NCBI GenBank assembly: GCA_937980645.1
Contig: CALJPQ010000003.1
Coordinates: 186,001 to 250,000 of the forward strand
Source of the DNA: an uncultured Saprospiraceae bacterium
GTDB lineage: Bacteria > Bacteroidota > Bacteroidia > Chitinophagales > Saprospiraceae
Reading direction: 5' to 3'
Length of the DNA: 64,000 nt
The notes under the pieces are model-generated. The model searched no databases, had not been told where the DNA came from, and saw only the letters and a list, made by a program, of their open reading frames with translations. How positions within the stretch are numbered: position 1 is the stretch's first letter; each line of letters begins with the position of its first letter. This document shows, piece after piece, positions 8,494-16,909 of this stretch. Both the position numbers and the translations under genes were made by a program.

Positions 8494-10881
8494 ATGGAAA
8501 GGCTTTTCTACTGCGGCCTGACGCTGCTCCTGCTTCTTGGGCCTATGGTTGCTCATGCCCAGGACTTTAATCTTCAACTTAGGGCCACGCTCGACTATCC
8601 GGGCCAGACGCTGGCCAACGTGTGGGGTTACACCCAAAACGGACGCGAATACGCTCTGGTTGGGGCTTCGCGCGGTCTCTCTATCGTGGATGTTACCAAC
8701 CCCGATGCGCCGGTAGAAATCGTGCAAATACCCGGCCCTAACAATCTCTGGCGCGAAATCAAAACCTACCGACATTACGCTTACGTAACTACCGAAGGCG
8801 GCGGCGGCGTTCAGATTGTGGACCTGAGCAAACTACCCAGCCCAGATCTGGATTATCACAATTACACCGGAACGGGTGAAATCGAAGGCCAATTGGGCGC
8901 CATTCATGCGTTGCACGTGGACGAGACGCGCGGCTTCCTTTATACCTATGGGGGCAACTTCAGCAGCGTGCGCGTACACGACTTGAACGCCGACCCTTAC
9001 AACCCGGTTTACGTGGGCAAATTCGACGACTTGGGCTATATCCACGATGGCTACGCCGACAACGATACCCTGTATGCCTGCCACATCTATGCCGGCGTGA
9101 TGTCGGTGGTAGATATGCGTGACAAAGCCAAACCTGTCCTACTGGGTACTGTAGAAACGCCTGCGCGCTTTGCACACAACTCCTGGAGGCTCAGCGACCG
9201 CAAAACCGTGCTCACGACCGACGAGCGCGTGCCCTCCTTCCTGACGGCCTACGACGTGAGCGACCCCACCGACATTCGTGAATTAGACCGCTATTCCACC
9301 AACGATGGCTTTGGCTCTATTGGCCACAATACGCACATTCTCAATGACTACGCCATTACATCCTGGTACACCGACGGCGTAACCATTGTGGATGCTCACA
9401 AGCCCGACAACCTTGTGCTCGTTGGCCAATACGACACTTGGCCTGCCGGTAGCGGCCCTACCTTCGACGGGTGCTGGGGTGTGTATCCCTTCTTTCCTTC
9501 GGGCAATATGGTAGCCACCAATATCCCGTCCACTGGCCCGGGCAGTGGCCCGGGGCGCCTATTTGTCCTGACACCTACCTACCAGCGCGCTTGCTACCTC
9601 GAAGGCCGCATTCTCGACGGCTGCAATGGTCAACCCTTAGCTGACGCTGAGGTCAAAATCTTCAGCCCACTTATCACACCCGCTAAGATGACTCGTACCG
9701 ACGGCACCTTCAGAACGGGACAACCCACGCCCGGCACGTTCACCGTAACCATCAGCAAACCTGGATATCAGACGGCATCTGTCAATTTGAATTTCCAGCC
9801 CGGCCAGGTAACTGAACTGGAACTGACCCTGAGCCCGCTGACCGCCTTCGACGTGCAAGGGCTGACGTTGCAAAAAGGCGCCGGCACACCGGTGGCCAAC
9901 CAGCGCCTCGTCCTGCGCGGCCCGGTGAACACCTACACCGTACAGACCGACGCCAGCGGTCGCTTCGACCTTTCCTGCATCAGCGGCGGCAATTACCGCG
10001 TCGGTGCGTGGGGCTATCGCGTCGCCGATGCCACGGTGGAGGCTGACGGGCCGCTGACGCTCGAACTGGAGCCGGCCTACTACGACGACTTTGAACTCGA
10101 CTTAGGCTGGACAACCTCCGCCACCGCCACCTCTGGTTTCTGGGAACGCGGCGTGCCAGTGGCCACCTTTTTCCAAAACGCCCTCTCTAACCCGGGGGCC
10201 GATGTTGATTTTGACAACGGCGAAGAGTGTTACGTAACCGGCAACGGCGGCGGTGCTGCCGGCAACGACGATGTGGATAACGGTAGCGTAACCCTTACTT
10301 CGCCACCTATGCGGCTGGCCGCTTACAGCGATGCGGTGCTGAAGTACCACTTCTGGTTCTACAACCGCGGCGGTAATACTCCGCCCAACGACCGCTTTGA
10401 GGTGCGCCTTAGTAACGGCACCCAGACCGTCCTCGTCCGCACCGACACTGCTTCGATGAGCGCTTGGCGCCCCTCCGGCGAAATTCGCTTGCGCAACTTT
10501 TTGCCCCTAACCGATGACATGCGCGTGCATTTCATCGCCTACGACGACAACCCAGGCCATTTAGTCGAGGCTGCGGTGGATGCCTTTGAAGTCATACCCG
10601 GCACTGTCTCGACGGATGACCCGCCTGCTGCCTGGATCGAATGGCAGGTAGCGCCCAACCCGTCGGCCTCTTTCTTCTGGCTGCGCTACCGTAGCCAGAA
10701 TGCCGAACTTTTCACTGCCGAAGTACTCGATGCACTCGGCCGCCGCATCGAAACGCATTCGCTTAACGCCGACGGTGGTGAGCTGCGCTTCGGCCACACG
10801 CTGCCACCCGGTGCCTATGTGCTGCGCCTGCTGGCCACCGACGGCCGCCAAATGGCCCTCCGATTGGTGAAGACGCACTAA
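8494..10881 (+). CDS. Secreted LVIVD-repeat (choice-of-anchor B) protein with type IX sorting domain
   Basis: A 795-aa exported protein. Start at ATG 8494 gives a clean signal peptide (MERLFYCGLTLLLLLGPMV, cleavage near AHAQ). Residues ~20-360 carry about six LVIVD-like repeats (LSIVDVTNP, VQIVDLSK, MSVVDMRDK, VTIVDAHK and others), predicted to form a beta-propeller; the arrangement fits the choice-of-anchor B family. Two carboxypeptidase-regulatory-like beta-sandwich domains follow (~365-450 and ~465-535), then a C-terminal binding module (~540-700). The last ~80 residues are a Por sorting domain (WQVAPNPSAS, ending PPGAYVLRLLA). No enzyme motif is seen; a surface binding or adhesion role is inferred. 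Confidence 0.88.
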   Translation: MERLFYCGLTLLLLLGPMVAHAQDFNLQLRATLDYPGQTLANVWGYTQNGREYALVGASRGLSIVDVTNPDAPVEIVQIPGPNNLWREIKTYRHYAYVTTEGGGGVQIVDLSKLPSPDLDYHNYTGTGEIEGQLGAIHALHVDETRGFLYTYGGNFSSVRVHDLNADPYNPVYVGKFDDLGYIHDGYADNDTLYACHIYAGVMSVVDMRDKAKPVLLGTVETPARFAHNSWRLSDRKTVLTTDERVPSFLTAYDVSDPTDIRELDRYSTNDGFGSIGHNTHILNDYAITSWYTDGVTIVDAHKPDNLVLVGQYDTWPAGSGPTFDGCWGVYPFFPSGNMVATNIPSTGPGSGPGRLFVLTPTYQRACYLEGRILDGCNGQPLADAEVKIFSPLITPAKMTRTDGTFRTGQPTPGTFTVTISKPGYQTASVNLNFQPGQVTELELTLSPLTAFDVQGLTLQKGAGTPVANQRLVLRGPVNTYTVQTDASGRFDLSCISGGNYRVGAWGYRVADATVEADGPLTLELEPAYYDDFELDLGWTTSATATSGFWERGVPVATFFQNALSNPGADVDFDNGEECYVTGNGGGAAGNDDVDNGSVTLTSPPMRLAAYSDAVLKYHFWFYNRGGNTPPNDRFEVRLSNGTQTVLVRTDTASMSAWRPSGEIRLRNFLPLTDDMRVHFIAYDDNPGHLVEAAVDAFEVIPGTVSTDDPPAAWIEWQVAPNPSASFFWLRYRSQNAELFTAEVLDALGRRIETHSLNADGGELRFGHTLPPGAYVLRLLATDGRQMALRLVKTH

Positions 10882-10903
10882 CGTTCCTCCCGAAAACTCC
10901 CAA

Positions 10904-10952
10904 TCCGGAATGTGAAGCGGTGGTTACCCGAATAACCGCTCCGCAAGCCGGA
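10904..10952. terminator. Inverted repeat between convergent genes
   Basis: Nested arms (TCCGG/CCGGA outside, AGC..GGTTA/TAACC.GCT inside, loop CCCGAA) sit in the 74-bp gap between the LVIVD gene and the convergent LOG gene. The position suits a bidirectional terminator, but there is no T-run on either side. Confidence 0.4.
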
Positions 10953-10955
10953 CGC

Positions 10956-11717
10956 TTATTGCTCCAGCGAATAGTTGGGCGATAGCTGCTCCATATCGCG
11001 CTGGTAGAACTCGTTGATGATGCGCACGACCTCGTCGGCATCGTCGGTGATGTGGAACAGGTCGAGGTCTTCCGGGCTGATGTTGTGGTGCCGCTCGAGC
11101 ATAACCTCGACTATCCAGTCCTTTAGACCTGTCCAGAACTCAGTGCCCACCAGCACAATAGGTACGGGCGTAATGGTTTTGGTCTGTACCAGCGTGAGTA
11201 CTTCGAACAGTTCGTCCAAAGTGCCAAAGCCGCCAGGCATGACCACGAAACCCTGGGCGTATTTGACGAACATCACCTTGCGCACGAAGAAATAGCGGTG
11301 CTTCAGGTTGAGCGCCGGTGCGATGAACGGGTTGTGGCTCTGCTCAAAAGGCAGGTTGATATTCAGCCCTACCGAAGCGCCTCCCTTCATCCAGGCGCCT
11401 TTATTACCCGCTTCCATAATGCCCGGACCACCGCCAGTGATGACTCCGTACCCTTCTTCCACTAACCGCATGGCAATTTTGGTGGCCAGTTCATAGTAGA
11501 AGGTGCCCGGCTTAGTGCGTGCCGAGCCAAATATCGAAACGCATGGCCCTACCTGATTGAGCACCTCAAAACCCTGCACAAATTCGGACATGACTTTAAA
11601 CATTGTCCACGCATTCTCGCCGCGAAGGGTCTTCCATCGCTTGGTCTTGGCCGCAACACTCGTTCCGTTCTGGGCGGATGTTGTTTCGGCAGCCGGCTCT
11701 TTTACAGTCTTTTCCAT
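10956..11717 (-). CDS. LOG family protein (putative cytokinin riboside 5'-monophosphate phosphoribohydrolase type)
   Basis: A 253-aa cytoplasmic protein of the lysine-decarboxylase-like (LOG, TIGR00730) Rossmann family. Visible signatures are GGGPGIMEAGNKGA in the middle and PGGFGTLDELFEVLT, the conserved PGGxGTxxE motif with the catalytic Glu. LOG enzymes release base from nucleoside 5'-monophosphates; the bacterial substrate is not established by sequence. The first ~45 residues (rich in Ala, Thr, Lys) precede the domain. I chose ATG 11717; the frame stays open to 11930 but the upstream part crosses the promoter box and the leader hairpin. It is divergent from the Cys-motif operon and has a terminator-like hairpin in its leader. 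Confidence 0.9.
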   Translation of the reverse strand: MEKTVKEPAAETTSAQNGTSVAAKTKRWKTLRGENAWTMFKVMSEFVQGFEVLNQVGPCVSIFGSARTKPGTFYYELATKIAMRLVEEGYGVITGGGPGIMEAGNKGAWMKGGASVGLNINLPFEQSHNPFIAPALNLKHRYFFVRKVMFVKYAQGFVVMPGGFGTLDELFEVLTLVQTKTITPVPIVLVGTEFWTGLKDWIVEVMLERHHNISPEDLDLFHITDDADEVVRIINEFYQRDMEQLSPNYSLEQ

Positions 11718-11744
11718 AAGCACACAACAGATTTCTTTTTGTGG

Positions 11745-11777
11745 AAAAAAAAGCCCGCCGCATGCAGCGACGGGCTT
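11745..11777 (-). terminator. Rho-independent terminator-like hairpin in the LOG gene leader
   Basis: Read on the minus strand the sequence gives an 11-bp stem (AAGCCCGTCGC / GCGGCGGGCTT, one G-T pair) with loop TGCAT, followed by an uninterrupted T-run. It lies between the TATCTTTG box at 11800-11807 and the LOG start codon at 11717. No minus-strand gene lies upstream for it to terminate, so it is best read as a leader attenuator or the end of a ~50-nt RNA. Confidence 0.6.
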
Positions 11778-11799
11778 GCTTACTGGCGAAAAAGTAGTG

Positions 11800-11807
11800 C
11801 AAAGATA
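11800..11807 (-). promoter_or_regulatory. TAnnTTTG -7 box for the LOG gene leader
   Basis: Exact TATCTTTG on the minus strand, 83 bp before the LOG start. The implied transcript begins near 11795 and runs directly into the terminator-like hairpin at 11777-11745. Confidence 0.55.
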
Positions 11808-11890
11808 AGTTGCGGAAGCCAGACATTTCTTTGTCAGAACACTAAAAACTCGCCAGTGTATCGGCATGGCAGATGTGAAATAGCATATCA

Positions 11891-11906
11891 GTTGACGTGC
11901 GTCAAC
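11891..11906. promoter_or_regulatory. Perfect palindrome GTTGACGTGCGTCAAC, probable operator
   Basis: A 7-2-7 perfect inverted repeat. Its centre (11898.5) is about 45 bp upstream of the start point predicted from the TATCTTTG box at 11932-11939, the spacing expected for an activator of the CRP/FNR superfamily, and the half-site TTGAC resembles that family (inference). It also lies ~95 bp upstream of the divergent LOG promoter, so it could act on both. Confidence 0.5.
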
Positions 11907-11931
11907 CGCCACTGCATGGAGTTTTTTCACC

Positions 11932-11939
11932 TATCTTTG
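11932..11939 (+). promoter_or_regulatory. TAnnTTTG -7 box for the Cys-motif operon
   Basis: Exact TATCTTTG nine bases before ATG 11948. Transcription should start within a few bases of the start codon, so the first gene would have almost no 5' leader. Confidence 0.6.
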
Positions 11940-11947
11940 TGGCTGTT

Positions 11948-12334
11948 ATGGCACGCCGATTTCTCGCTGTCATATCGGCCGCAAGTATGCTGGGCCAGGC
12001 ATCCGTTCGAACGGTGTTGCTAGTGCACTACCAGTGGAATCGCCAGGACTATGTAGCGCGCTGTGAAAATGCAGCGAGGCCCGAGCTGGACTGTCAGGGT
12101 AAGTGCTATTTGAAAAAAAGAATGATGGCCTTAGAAGACCGACGAAACGATAAGCAGCGGCCTTTGCCAGCGTTTTTCTTTTCCTGGAAGGACCTTTCGC
12201 TTTTTTGGATAAACAGCGAACAGGGTGTTTTTGTGAAGGTAGAGGAAAAAGGCTCGCCACTGCCTTTTCCGCTTTGTGGTGGAAGCCCAAGGCCCGGCTG
12301 TCTCGATAGTGTTTTTCATCCACCACCTTGTTGA
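11948..12334 (+). CDS. Small exported or membrane-anchored protein with C-x9-C-x3-C motif, function unknown
   Basis: A 128-aa protein. ATG 11948 lies 9 bp after an exact promoter box and starts a short hydrophobic N-terminal segment (MARRFLAVISAASMLG), a signal peptide or anchor. The recognisable part is CENAARPELDCQGKCYLKK at ~38-56, with three Cys spaced x9 and x3, and the C-terminus ends in FHPPPC. I recall similar small proteins in other Bacteroidota ending in a HPP motif and lying next to a CDICGC-type protein, as here; metal or haem handling is a guess from the Cys pattern. First gene of a probable four-gene run. Confidence 0.65.
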   Translation: MARRFLAVISAASMLGQASVRTVLLVHYQWNRQDYVARCENAARPELDCQGKCYLKKRMMALEDRRNDKQRPLPAFFFSWKDLSLFWINSEQGVFVKVEEKGSPLPFPLCGGSPRPGCLDSVFHPPPC

Positions 12335-12437
12335 GGACCGTCATCGAATGCTTTCGGCTATCTCTGGGCTACTGAATGCCTGTAACAGATGAGGTGGCCT
12401 CTTATCGTCATTGGGTTTCTCAACTTTTTTCAACAAG

Positions 12438-13247
12438 ATGAGAAGTCTGTTTATCGCCCTCATGGGATGGGTGGTATTGTCGCCGTCGGTGGTGCGGGCG
12501 TGCGACATCTGTGGTTGCTCGAGCAACGCTCAGGCTCTGGGCCTTTTGCCGTTGGTACAGCGCCACTTTATAGGAGCTCGCTGGCAAGGGCAGGGCTATC
12601 GCACTACGGCTCATGGCAGCGAGTCAGACTCGTGGGAGTACTTTCACTCATTGGATATCTGGGGCCGCTGGATGCCGCATCCGCGCTGGCAGGTGATGGC
12701 CTTTGTGCCCTATCGCTACAATCTCCGGCAATTTGACAGCGGCACTCAGCAGTATGTGGAGGGCTTAGGCGACGTGTCGCTGCTGGCGCATTTTTCTATC
12801 CTTGATCCTCACCAGCAGATATCCAGGCGTTGGAAGCATGCCCTCCAAATAGGCGATGGCTATCGCTTTGGCCCGCGGGCCAATGGCACCCTTCGCCTAT
12901 TCCACATCGGCAACTGGTGGCGAACGACCTGGACGCCCTATTTGGGTGCACAAGTGGAGTACCGCGGCGCCGACTTTCTGGAAGGCGAACAGCAACCTGA
13001 AACGGGCGGCTGGATAGCTCTGGCCCATGCAGGCGTGGAGGTCTTTGCCCGGAGCTTCACCTTCGGCCTCGCTTGGAGCCAGCCGCTCGCCCACGAACTT
13101 TCCAGTGGCTTCGTCGCTCCACGCGGACGGCTTGCTGTGTCTTTCGCGATCTTCTTGGGCAAACGCCAGACAGACTCGAGCAGCCCTATCCCTCTTCCTT
13201 TTATCTTTCAAAACGTCCAACCGGACACAAAACCAATAGGACAATGA
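12438..13247 (+). CDS. Exported CDICGC-motif protein, predicted outer-membrane beta-barrel, function unknown
   Basis: A 269-aa protein with an N-terminal signal peptide from ATG 12438 (MRSLFIALMGWVVLSPSVV). The mature end would begin at or near CDICGCSS, a tight Cys cluster suited to metal or disulfide chemistry. The rest is rich in alternating aromatic strands (SLDIWGRWMP, VMAFVPYRYN, YLGAQVEYRG) with a conserved-looking G-L-G-D-V-S-L-L-A turn, consistent with a transporter-like outer-membrane barrel. I recognise the family as recurrent in Bacteroidota but know no function. It starts 103 bp after the Cys-motif gene and overlaps the next gene by 4 bp (ATGA). Confidence 0.72.
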   Translation: MRSLFIALMGWVVLSPSVVRACDICGCSSNAQALGLLPLVQRHFIGARWQGQGYRTTAHGSESDSWEYFHSLDIWGRWMPHPRWQVMAFVPYRYNLRQFDSGTQQYVEGLGDVSLLAHFSILDPHQQISRRWKHALQIGDGYRFGPRANGTLRLFHIGNWWRTTWTPYLGAQVEYRGADFLEGEQQPETGGWIALAHAGVEVFARSFTFGLAWSQPLAHELSSGFVAPRGRLAVSFAIFLGKRQTDSSSPIPLPFIFQNVQPDTKPIGQ

Positions 13248-13555
13248 ATTGGACACAAGATAATTTGTCGAATTACGTCACTATAACGAGCGCATTCGTC
13301 GCCATTTTCTATTTGCTTATGGCCGGCAGCCGGTTGCTGGGCCTGTATCTGCGCTGGATAGACCGCCTGCCTATTTCGGCGGAAGACCTTCAGCAGCTGC
13401 TCAACAGTCTGGGGAGGATTCTCCTCTTTAGTGGAGTCGCTTTAGTGTTTCGAACTCTTCCGTTTTGGATGGCCGTCGCAGCGATGTCGTGTGTGTGGCT
13501 GTTTTATCAGCTATGGCGAGTTTCTGAAAAGGTAAAAATGTTGAAAAAACTGTAG
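13244..13555 (+). CDS. Small multi-pass membrane protein, function unknown
   Basis: A 103-aa protein whose ATG overlaps the preceding stop codon (ATGA), indicating translational coupling. It has a first membrane segment at ~10-33, a second at ~58-75 and probably a third at ~76-92, then a basic tail ending KVKMLKKL. No family recognised. It lies between the CDICGC protein and the M1 peptidase, 3 bp before the latter, so all are likely one transcript. An alternative upstream start at 13073 would run inside the previous gene in another frame and is rejected. Confidence 0.6.
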   Translation: MNWTQDNLSNYVTITSAFVAIFYLLMAGSRLLGLYLRWIDRLPISAEDLQQLLNSLGRILLFSGVALVFRTLPFWMAVAAMSCVWLFYQLWRVSEKVKMLKKL

Positions 13556-13558
13556 GTT

Positions 13559-15529
13559 ATGAATTTTTCCCAATTTTTTTCGGTCATGCTGATGGGATGC
13601 CTAATGACGGCATCCCGTCAGCCGTTTGCTCAAACGGTAGATGCTTTGGATAGCATCGTCGAGTACGAAAAGAGCGCCTGGTTGCGGCGCCAGGCAGCGC
13701 TAGAGCGTGGGTCATTGCTTAGCGCAAACAATCGTTCCGACATCCAATACTGTCGGGCACACTGGACGGTGGACCCAGCCGTGCGGCATATTGAAGGCGT
13801 TATCATGACGGTTTTCGAGCCGTCAGAAAACCTCAATAGCCTGGAGTTTGATTTCTCAGCGGCGCTGACGATGGATAGTGTCCTGTATCGGGGGCAGCCG
13901 TTGCCTTTCAGCCGCAACGACGACGTGTTGACGGTGCATTTTCCCACTACTCTGCCCGCTTTTTTGCCGGATTCTATCGAATTCTACTATAGCGGCGTGC
14001 CATCCAAGACGGGTTTTGGCTCGTTTGAAACCAGTCAGCACAGCGGTATTCCGGTGTTGTGGACGCTCTCCGAACCCTATGGAGCGCGTGATTGGTGGCC
14101 TTGCAAGCAGTCGCTCAACGACAAGATAGACTCTATAGATATCTACGTAACGACGCCCGTCGCCTACCGCGCCGCTAGCAACGGCCTGCTACAGTCAGAG
14201 GTCGTAGTGGGCGACCGCAGGATCGCTCACTGGAAACATCGCTATCCCATTGCGGCATATCTGGTGGCTATCGCAGTGACGAACTACGAGGTGTTTTCCG
14301 AGCCCATTGCCATAGGTGTGGATACGGTGCTGATGGTAAACTACATTTATCCGGAAAGCATGTCAGCAGCTCAAAACAGCATGAGTTATCTGGCTGACCA
14401 TTTACGGCTGTTCAGCGAGTTGTTTGGGCCTTATCCGTTCCTGTCGGAAAAGTACGGCCATGCGCAATTTGGTTGGGGTGGCGGCATGGAACATCAGACC
14501 ATGTCGTTCATGGGTGGCTTTGGCTATGAACTGGTGGCCCATGAACTGGCCCACCAATGGTTTGGCAATAAAGTAACCTGCGGTTCCTGGGCCGACATCT
14601 GGCTCAACGAGGGTTTTGCCACGTATCTTTCGGGCCTTTGCTACGAGCGTTTCCAACCACAGTACTGGCAGGGCTTTAAACAAGGACGCATCAACAGCGC
14701 TACTTCGCAGCCGGGCGGTTCTATATGGGTTAACGACACCACCAACGTCAGCCGCATCTTCAGCGGACGCCTCAGCTACAACAAGAGTGCTATGGTGCTG
14801 CACATGCTGCGCTGGATCTGCGGCGACTCACTCTTTTTTCGCGCCGTGCGCAACTACATAGACGACCCGCAGGTGGCTTATGGTTATGCGCACACGCCTA
14901 TTTTAAAGGCGCATTTTGAAGCCGTTTTGGGACGAAGCCTCGATTATTTTTTCGATGACTGGTACACGGGCGAGGGCTATCCCAGTTACACCGTCAAGTG
15001 GTCGCAGGGCACTGACGGGCTGGTGTACGTCCAGCTAGAACAAAAGGCATCGCATCCGTCGGTGTCGTTCTTCGAGCTGCCCGTGCCGTTGCGCTTGGTA
15101 GGCCTTAATGGTGAAAAGCAGGACGTGCGGCTGGACCACCTGTTCAGTGGCCAGACCTTCGTGCTGCCGGTGAGTTTTGTGGTAACGGATGTGCTCTTCG
15201 ACCCCGACCTGTGGCTCATCAGCCGCGACAACGTGGTGCTCAGAACCTCTTCCACGCCCACACTGGAGGGTGCGGGCTTTTCCCTTCGCGTAGAGCCCAA
15301 CCCGGCTTCACGCCAGCAGGTACGCTTAGTGTGGGAAGGTGCTTCGGCTGCGACAGTCGGCTTCTCCCTTTGGACAACCGATGGGCGGCGCATGGCAGAG
15401 CAGACGCAAACATTCGCTCCCGGGCAGCACGTTATCACCCTGATGCCTGCCGATGCCTCTGCCGGTCATTACCTCCTGCAGGTCAGCACTCCGGCAGGTA
15501 CGTGGTGGCAACGGGTGGCGCTCTATTGA
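13559..15529 (+). CDS. Secreted M1-family zinc metallopeptidase with type IX sorting domain
   Basis: A 656-aa exported aminopeptidase-like enzyme. The signal peptide ends near PFAQ (residue ~25). An N-terminal beta domain is followed by the M1 catalytic domain, with GGMEH at 308-312 in the position of the GxMEN substrate motif, HELAH at 328-332 as the zinc site and Glu351 in NEGFATY as third ligand. The domain after ~470 ends in an ~85-residue Por sorting domain (RVEPNPASRQ, ending GHYLLQVST). It is shorter than aminopeptidase N (~870 aa) because the large C-terminal helical domain is absent. ATG 13559 is 3 bp after the small membrane protein. Substrates are likely host or environmental peptides (inference). 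Confidence 0.93.
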   Translation: MNFSQFFSVMLMGCLMTASRQPFAQTVDALDSIVEYEKSAWLRRQAALERGSLLSANNRSDIQYCRAHWTVDPAVRHIEGVIMTVFEPSENLNSLEFDFSAALTMDSVLYRGQPLPFSRNDDVLTVHFPTTLPAFLPDSIEFYYSGVPSKTGFGSFETSQHSGIPVLWTLSEPYGARDWWPCKQSLNDKIDSIDIYVTTPVAYRAASNGLLQSEVVVGDRRIAHWKHRYPIAAYLVAIAVTNYEVFSEPIAIGVDTVLMVNYIYPESMSAAQNSMSYLADHLRLFSELFGPYPFLSEKYGHAQFGWGGGMEHQTMSFMGGFGYELVAHELAHQWFGNKVTCGSWADIWLNEGFATYLSGLCYERFQPQYWQGFKQGRINSATSQPGGSIWVNDTTNVSRIFSGRLSYNKSAMVLHMLRWICGDSLFFRAVRNYIDDPQVAYGYAHTPILKAHFEAVLGRSLDYFFDDWYTGEGYPSYTVKWSQGTDGLVYVQLEQKASHPSVSFFELPVPLRLVGLNGEKQDVRLDHLFSGQTFVLPVSFVVTDVLFDPDLWLISRDNVVLRTSSTPTLEGAGFSLRVEPNPASRQQVRLVWEGASAATVGFSLWTTDGRRMAEQTQTFAPGQHVITLMPADASAGHYLLQVSTPAGTWWQRVALY

Positions 15530-15576
15530 ATAACCGATCTTATGCAGGGCTACTACAAGGTGAAAACTTAAAAAAT

Positions 15577-15625
15577 CGCAGAGGCGTTTCTCTCGGCGCT
15601 TCCCTGCGTCCTCCGCGGTAAAAAA
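15577..15625 (+). repeat. Intergenic repeat family B, copy 1
   Basis: Starts CGCAGAGG, continues with GTTTCT and ends CCGCGGTAAAAAA. The same order (CGCAGAGG, GTTTCT, a short GC-rich stretch, CGGCGGTAAAAAA) recurs at 49824-49873. The ends are partly complementary, so it can fold. Confidence 0.55.
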
Positions 15626-15765
15626 GGAAATTCCAGAGGCGGCACCGAAAGCTTTCCCCGAAGCAGCACTCCCAACTATGCGTAACGTCAGTGAGTATAT
15701 CATTTTGAGATAACTGCAAATAGGATTAGCCTTGAGGCGGATTTGCCTCCCTAAGTCAAAACGTC

Positions 15766-15773
15766 TATCTTTG
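15766..15773 (+). promoter_or_regulatory. TAnnTTTG -7 box for ruvB
   Basis: Exact TATCTTTG, 59 bp before the ruvB ATG; predicted leader about 50 nt. Confidence 0.6.
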
Positions 15774-15832
15774 CCCAGCGAAACCACGAGCAGCAGGCGT
15801 TTTTTCACCAACGATACAGAAGAAAGTAGAGC

Positions 15833-16852
15833 ATGAGCAGAGAACTGGCCCAGGCTCCGGCAAGTCCGGAGGAAAAGTTGGTCGAAAAGGCCCTGCGCCC
15901 CAGGCTGCTTGACGAGTTCAGCGGGCAGCGCAAGATTGTGGAGAATCTCCAGGTCTTCATCCAGGCCGCGCGCCAGCGCGGCGAAGCTTTAGACCACGTG
16001 CTGCTGCATGGCCCACCAGGGCTGGGCAAAACGACCCTGTCGCATATTATTGCCAACGAGCTGGAAGTTTCCCTCAAGATGACCTCCGGCCCCGTACTGG
16101 AGAAGCCGGGCGACCTGGCGGGCCTACTGACCAACCTGGAGCCGGGCGATGTGCTGTTCATTGACGAAATCCACCGCCTCAACACCGTCGTGGAGGAATA
16201 CCTCTACTCGGCCATGGAGGATTTCCGCATTGACATCATGATTGACTCCGGCCCAAACGCGCGCAGCATCCAGATTGCCCTGAACCCGTTCACGCTCATA
16301 GGAGCTACAACGCGCATGGGCCTGCTCACGGCACCTCTGCGTGCGCGCTTTGGCATCAACTGCTTGCTCGACTATTACGACGTACCCACGCTGGAGCGCA
16401 TTCTCTTTCGTTCCGCCGACATTCTGGGTATCCCTATCACGCCCGAAGGGGCCCACGAAATCGCTCGCCGAAGCCGCGGCACACCGCGCATTGCTAACGC
16501 TCTGCTGCGCCGCATCCGCGACTTCGCTCAGATAAAAGGCACCGGTGTGGTAGATCGCGACATCGCCCGCTACGGCCTGGCTGCCTTAGACGTGGACGAG
16601 CACGGCTTAGACGAAATGGATAATCGCATCCTCAATGCCATCATCCACAAGTTCAAAGGAGGCCCTGTAGGTCTGACGACCATCGCCACTGCTGTAGGCG
16701 AAGAGCCGGGCACCATCGAAGAAGTGCATGAGCCTTTCCTCATCATGGAAGGCTACATCCAGCGCACCCCACGCGGACGTGTGGCTACAGAGAAAGCCTA
16801 CCACCACGTCGGCGCCGTACCGCCCGGGCGCACGGGGACATTGTTTGAGTAG
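15833..16852 (+). CDS. ruvB: Holliday junction branch migration helicase RuvB
   Basis: A 339-aa AAA+ motor that drives branch migration of Holliday junctions with RuvA. Visible are the RuvB opening [11 protein letters not shown] (~22), Walker [11 protein letters not shown] (~61), Walker B/sensor segment FIDEIHRLN (~110), the GATTR sensor I, arginine-rich RARFGI, and the C-terminal winged-helix domain with [10 protein letters not shown] and RTPRGR. Length matches the family. The ATG lies 59 bp after a TATCTTTG box. ruvA and ruvC are not in the window. The stop codon is the first base pair of a palindromic repeat (16850-16887). Confidence 0.98.
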   Translation: MSRELAQAPASPEEKLVEKALRPRLLDEFSGQRKIVENLQVFIQAARQRGEALDHVLLHGPPGLGKTTLSHIIANELEVSLKMTSGPVLEKPGDLAGLLTNLEPGDVLFIDEIHRLNTVVEEYLYSAMEDFRIDIMIDSGPNARSIQIALNPFTLIGATTRMGLLTAPLRARFGINCLLDYYDVPTLERILFRSADILGIPITPEGAHEIARRSRGTPRIANALLRRIRDFAQIKGTGVVDRDIARYGLAALDVDEHGLDEMDNRILNAIIHKFKGGPVGLTTIATAVGEEPGTIEEVHEPFLIMEGYIQRTPRGRVATEKAYHHVGAVPPGRTGTLFE

Positions 16853-16887
16853 AGATGACACCTCCCTGGCGGGAGGTATCACCTCTA
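16850..16887. repeat. Palindromic repeat family A, copy 1
   Basis: A 17-bp stem (TAGAGATGACACCTCCC / GGGAGGTATCACCTCTA, two non-Watson-Crick positions that become G-T pairs on the minus strand), loop TGGC. It begins at the ruvB stop and lies between convergent genes. Related elements are at 19423-19461 and 49932-49964. It may act as a bidirectional terminator. Confidence 0.65.
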
Positions 16888-16909
16888 CTGAGGTGCCGTC
16901 TTCAGCAGC

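Larger units (their letters stand above)
15530..15832. other. 303-bp intergenic region between M1 peptidase and ruvB
   Basis: No convincing gene. It holds a ~50-bp repeat copy (15577-15625), a small hairpin GAGGC/GCCTC (about 15733-15749) and the ruvB promoter box at 15766-15773. Confidence 0.6.
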
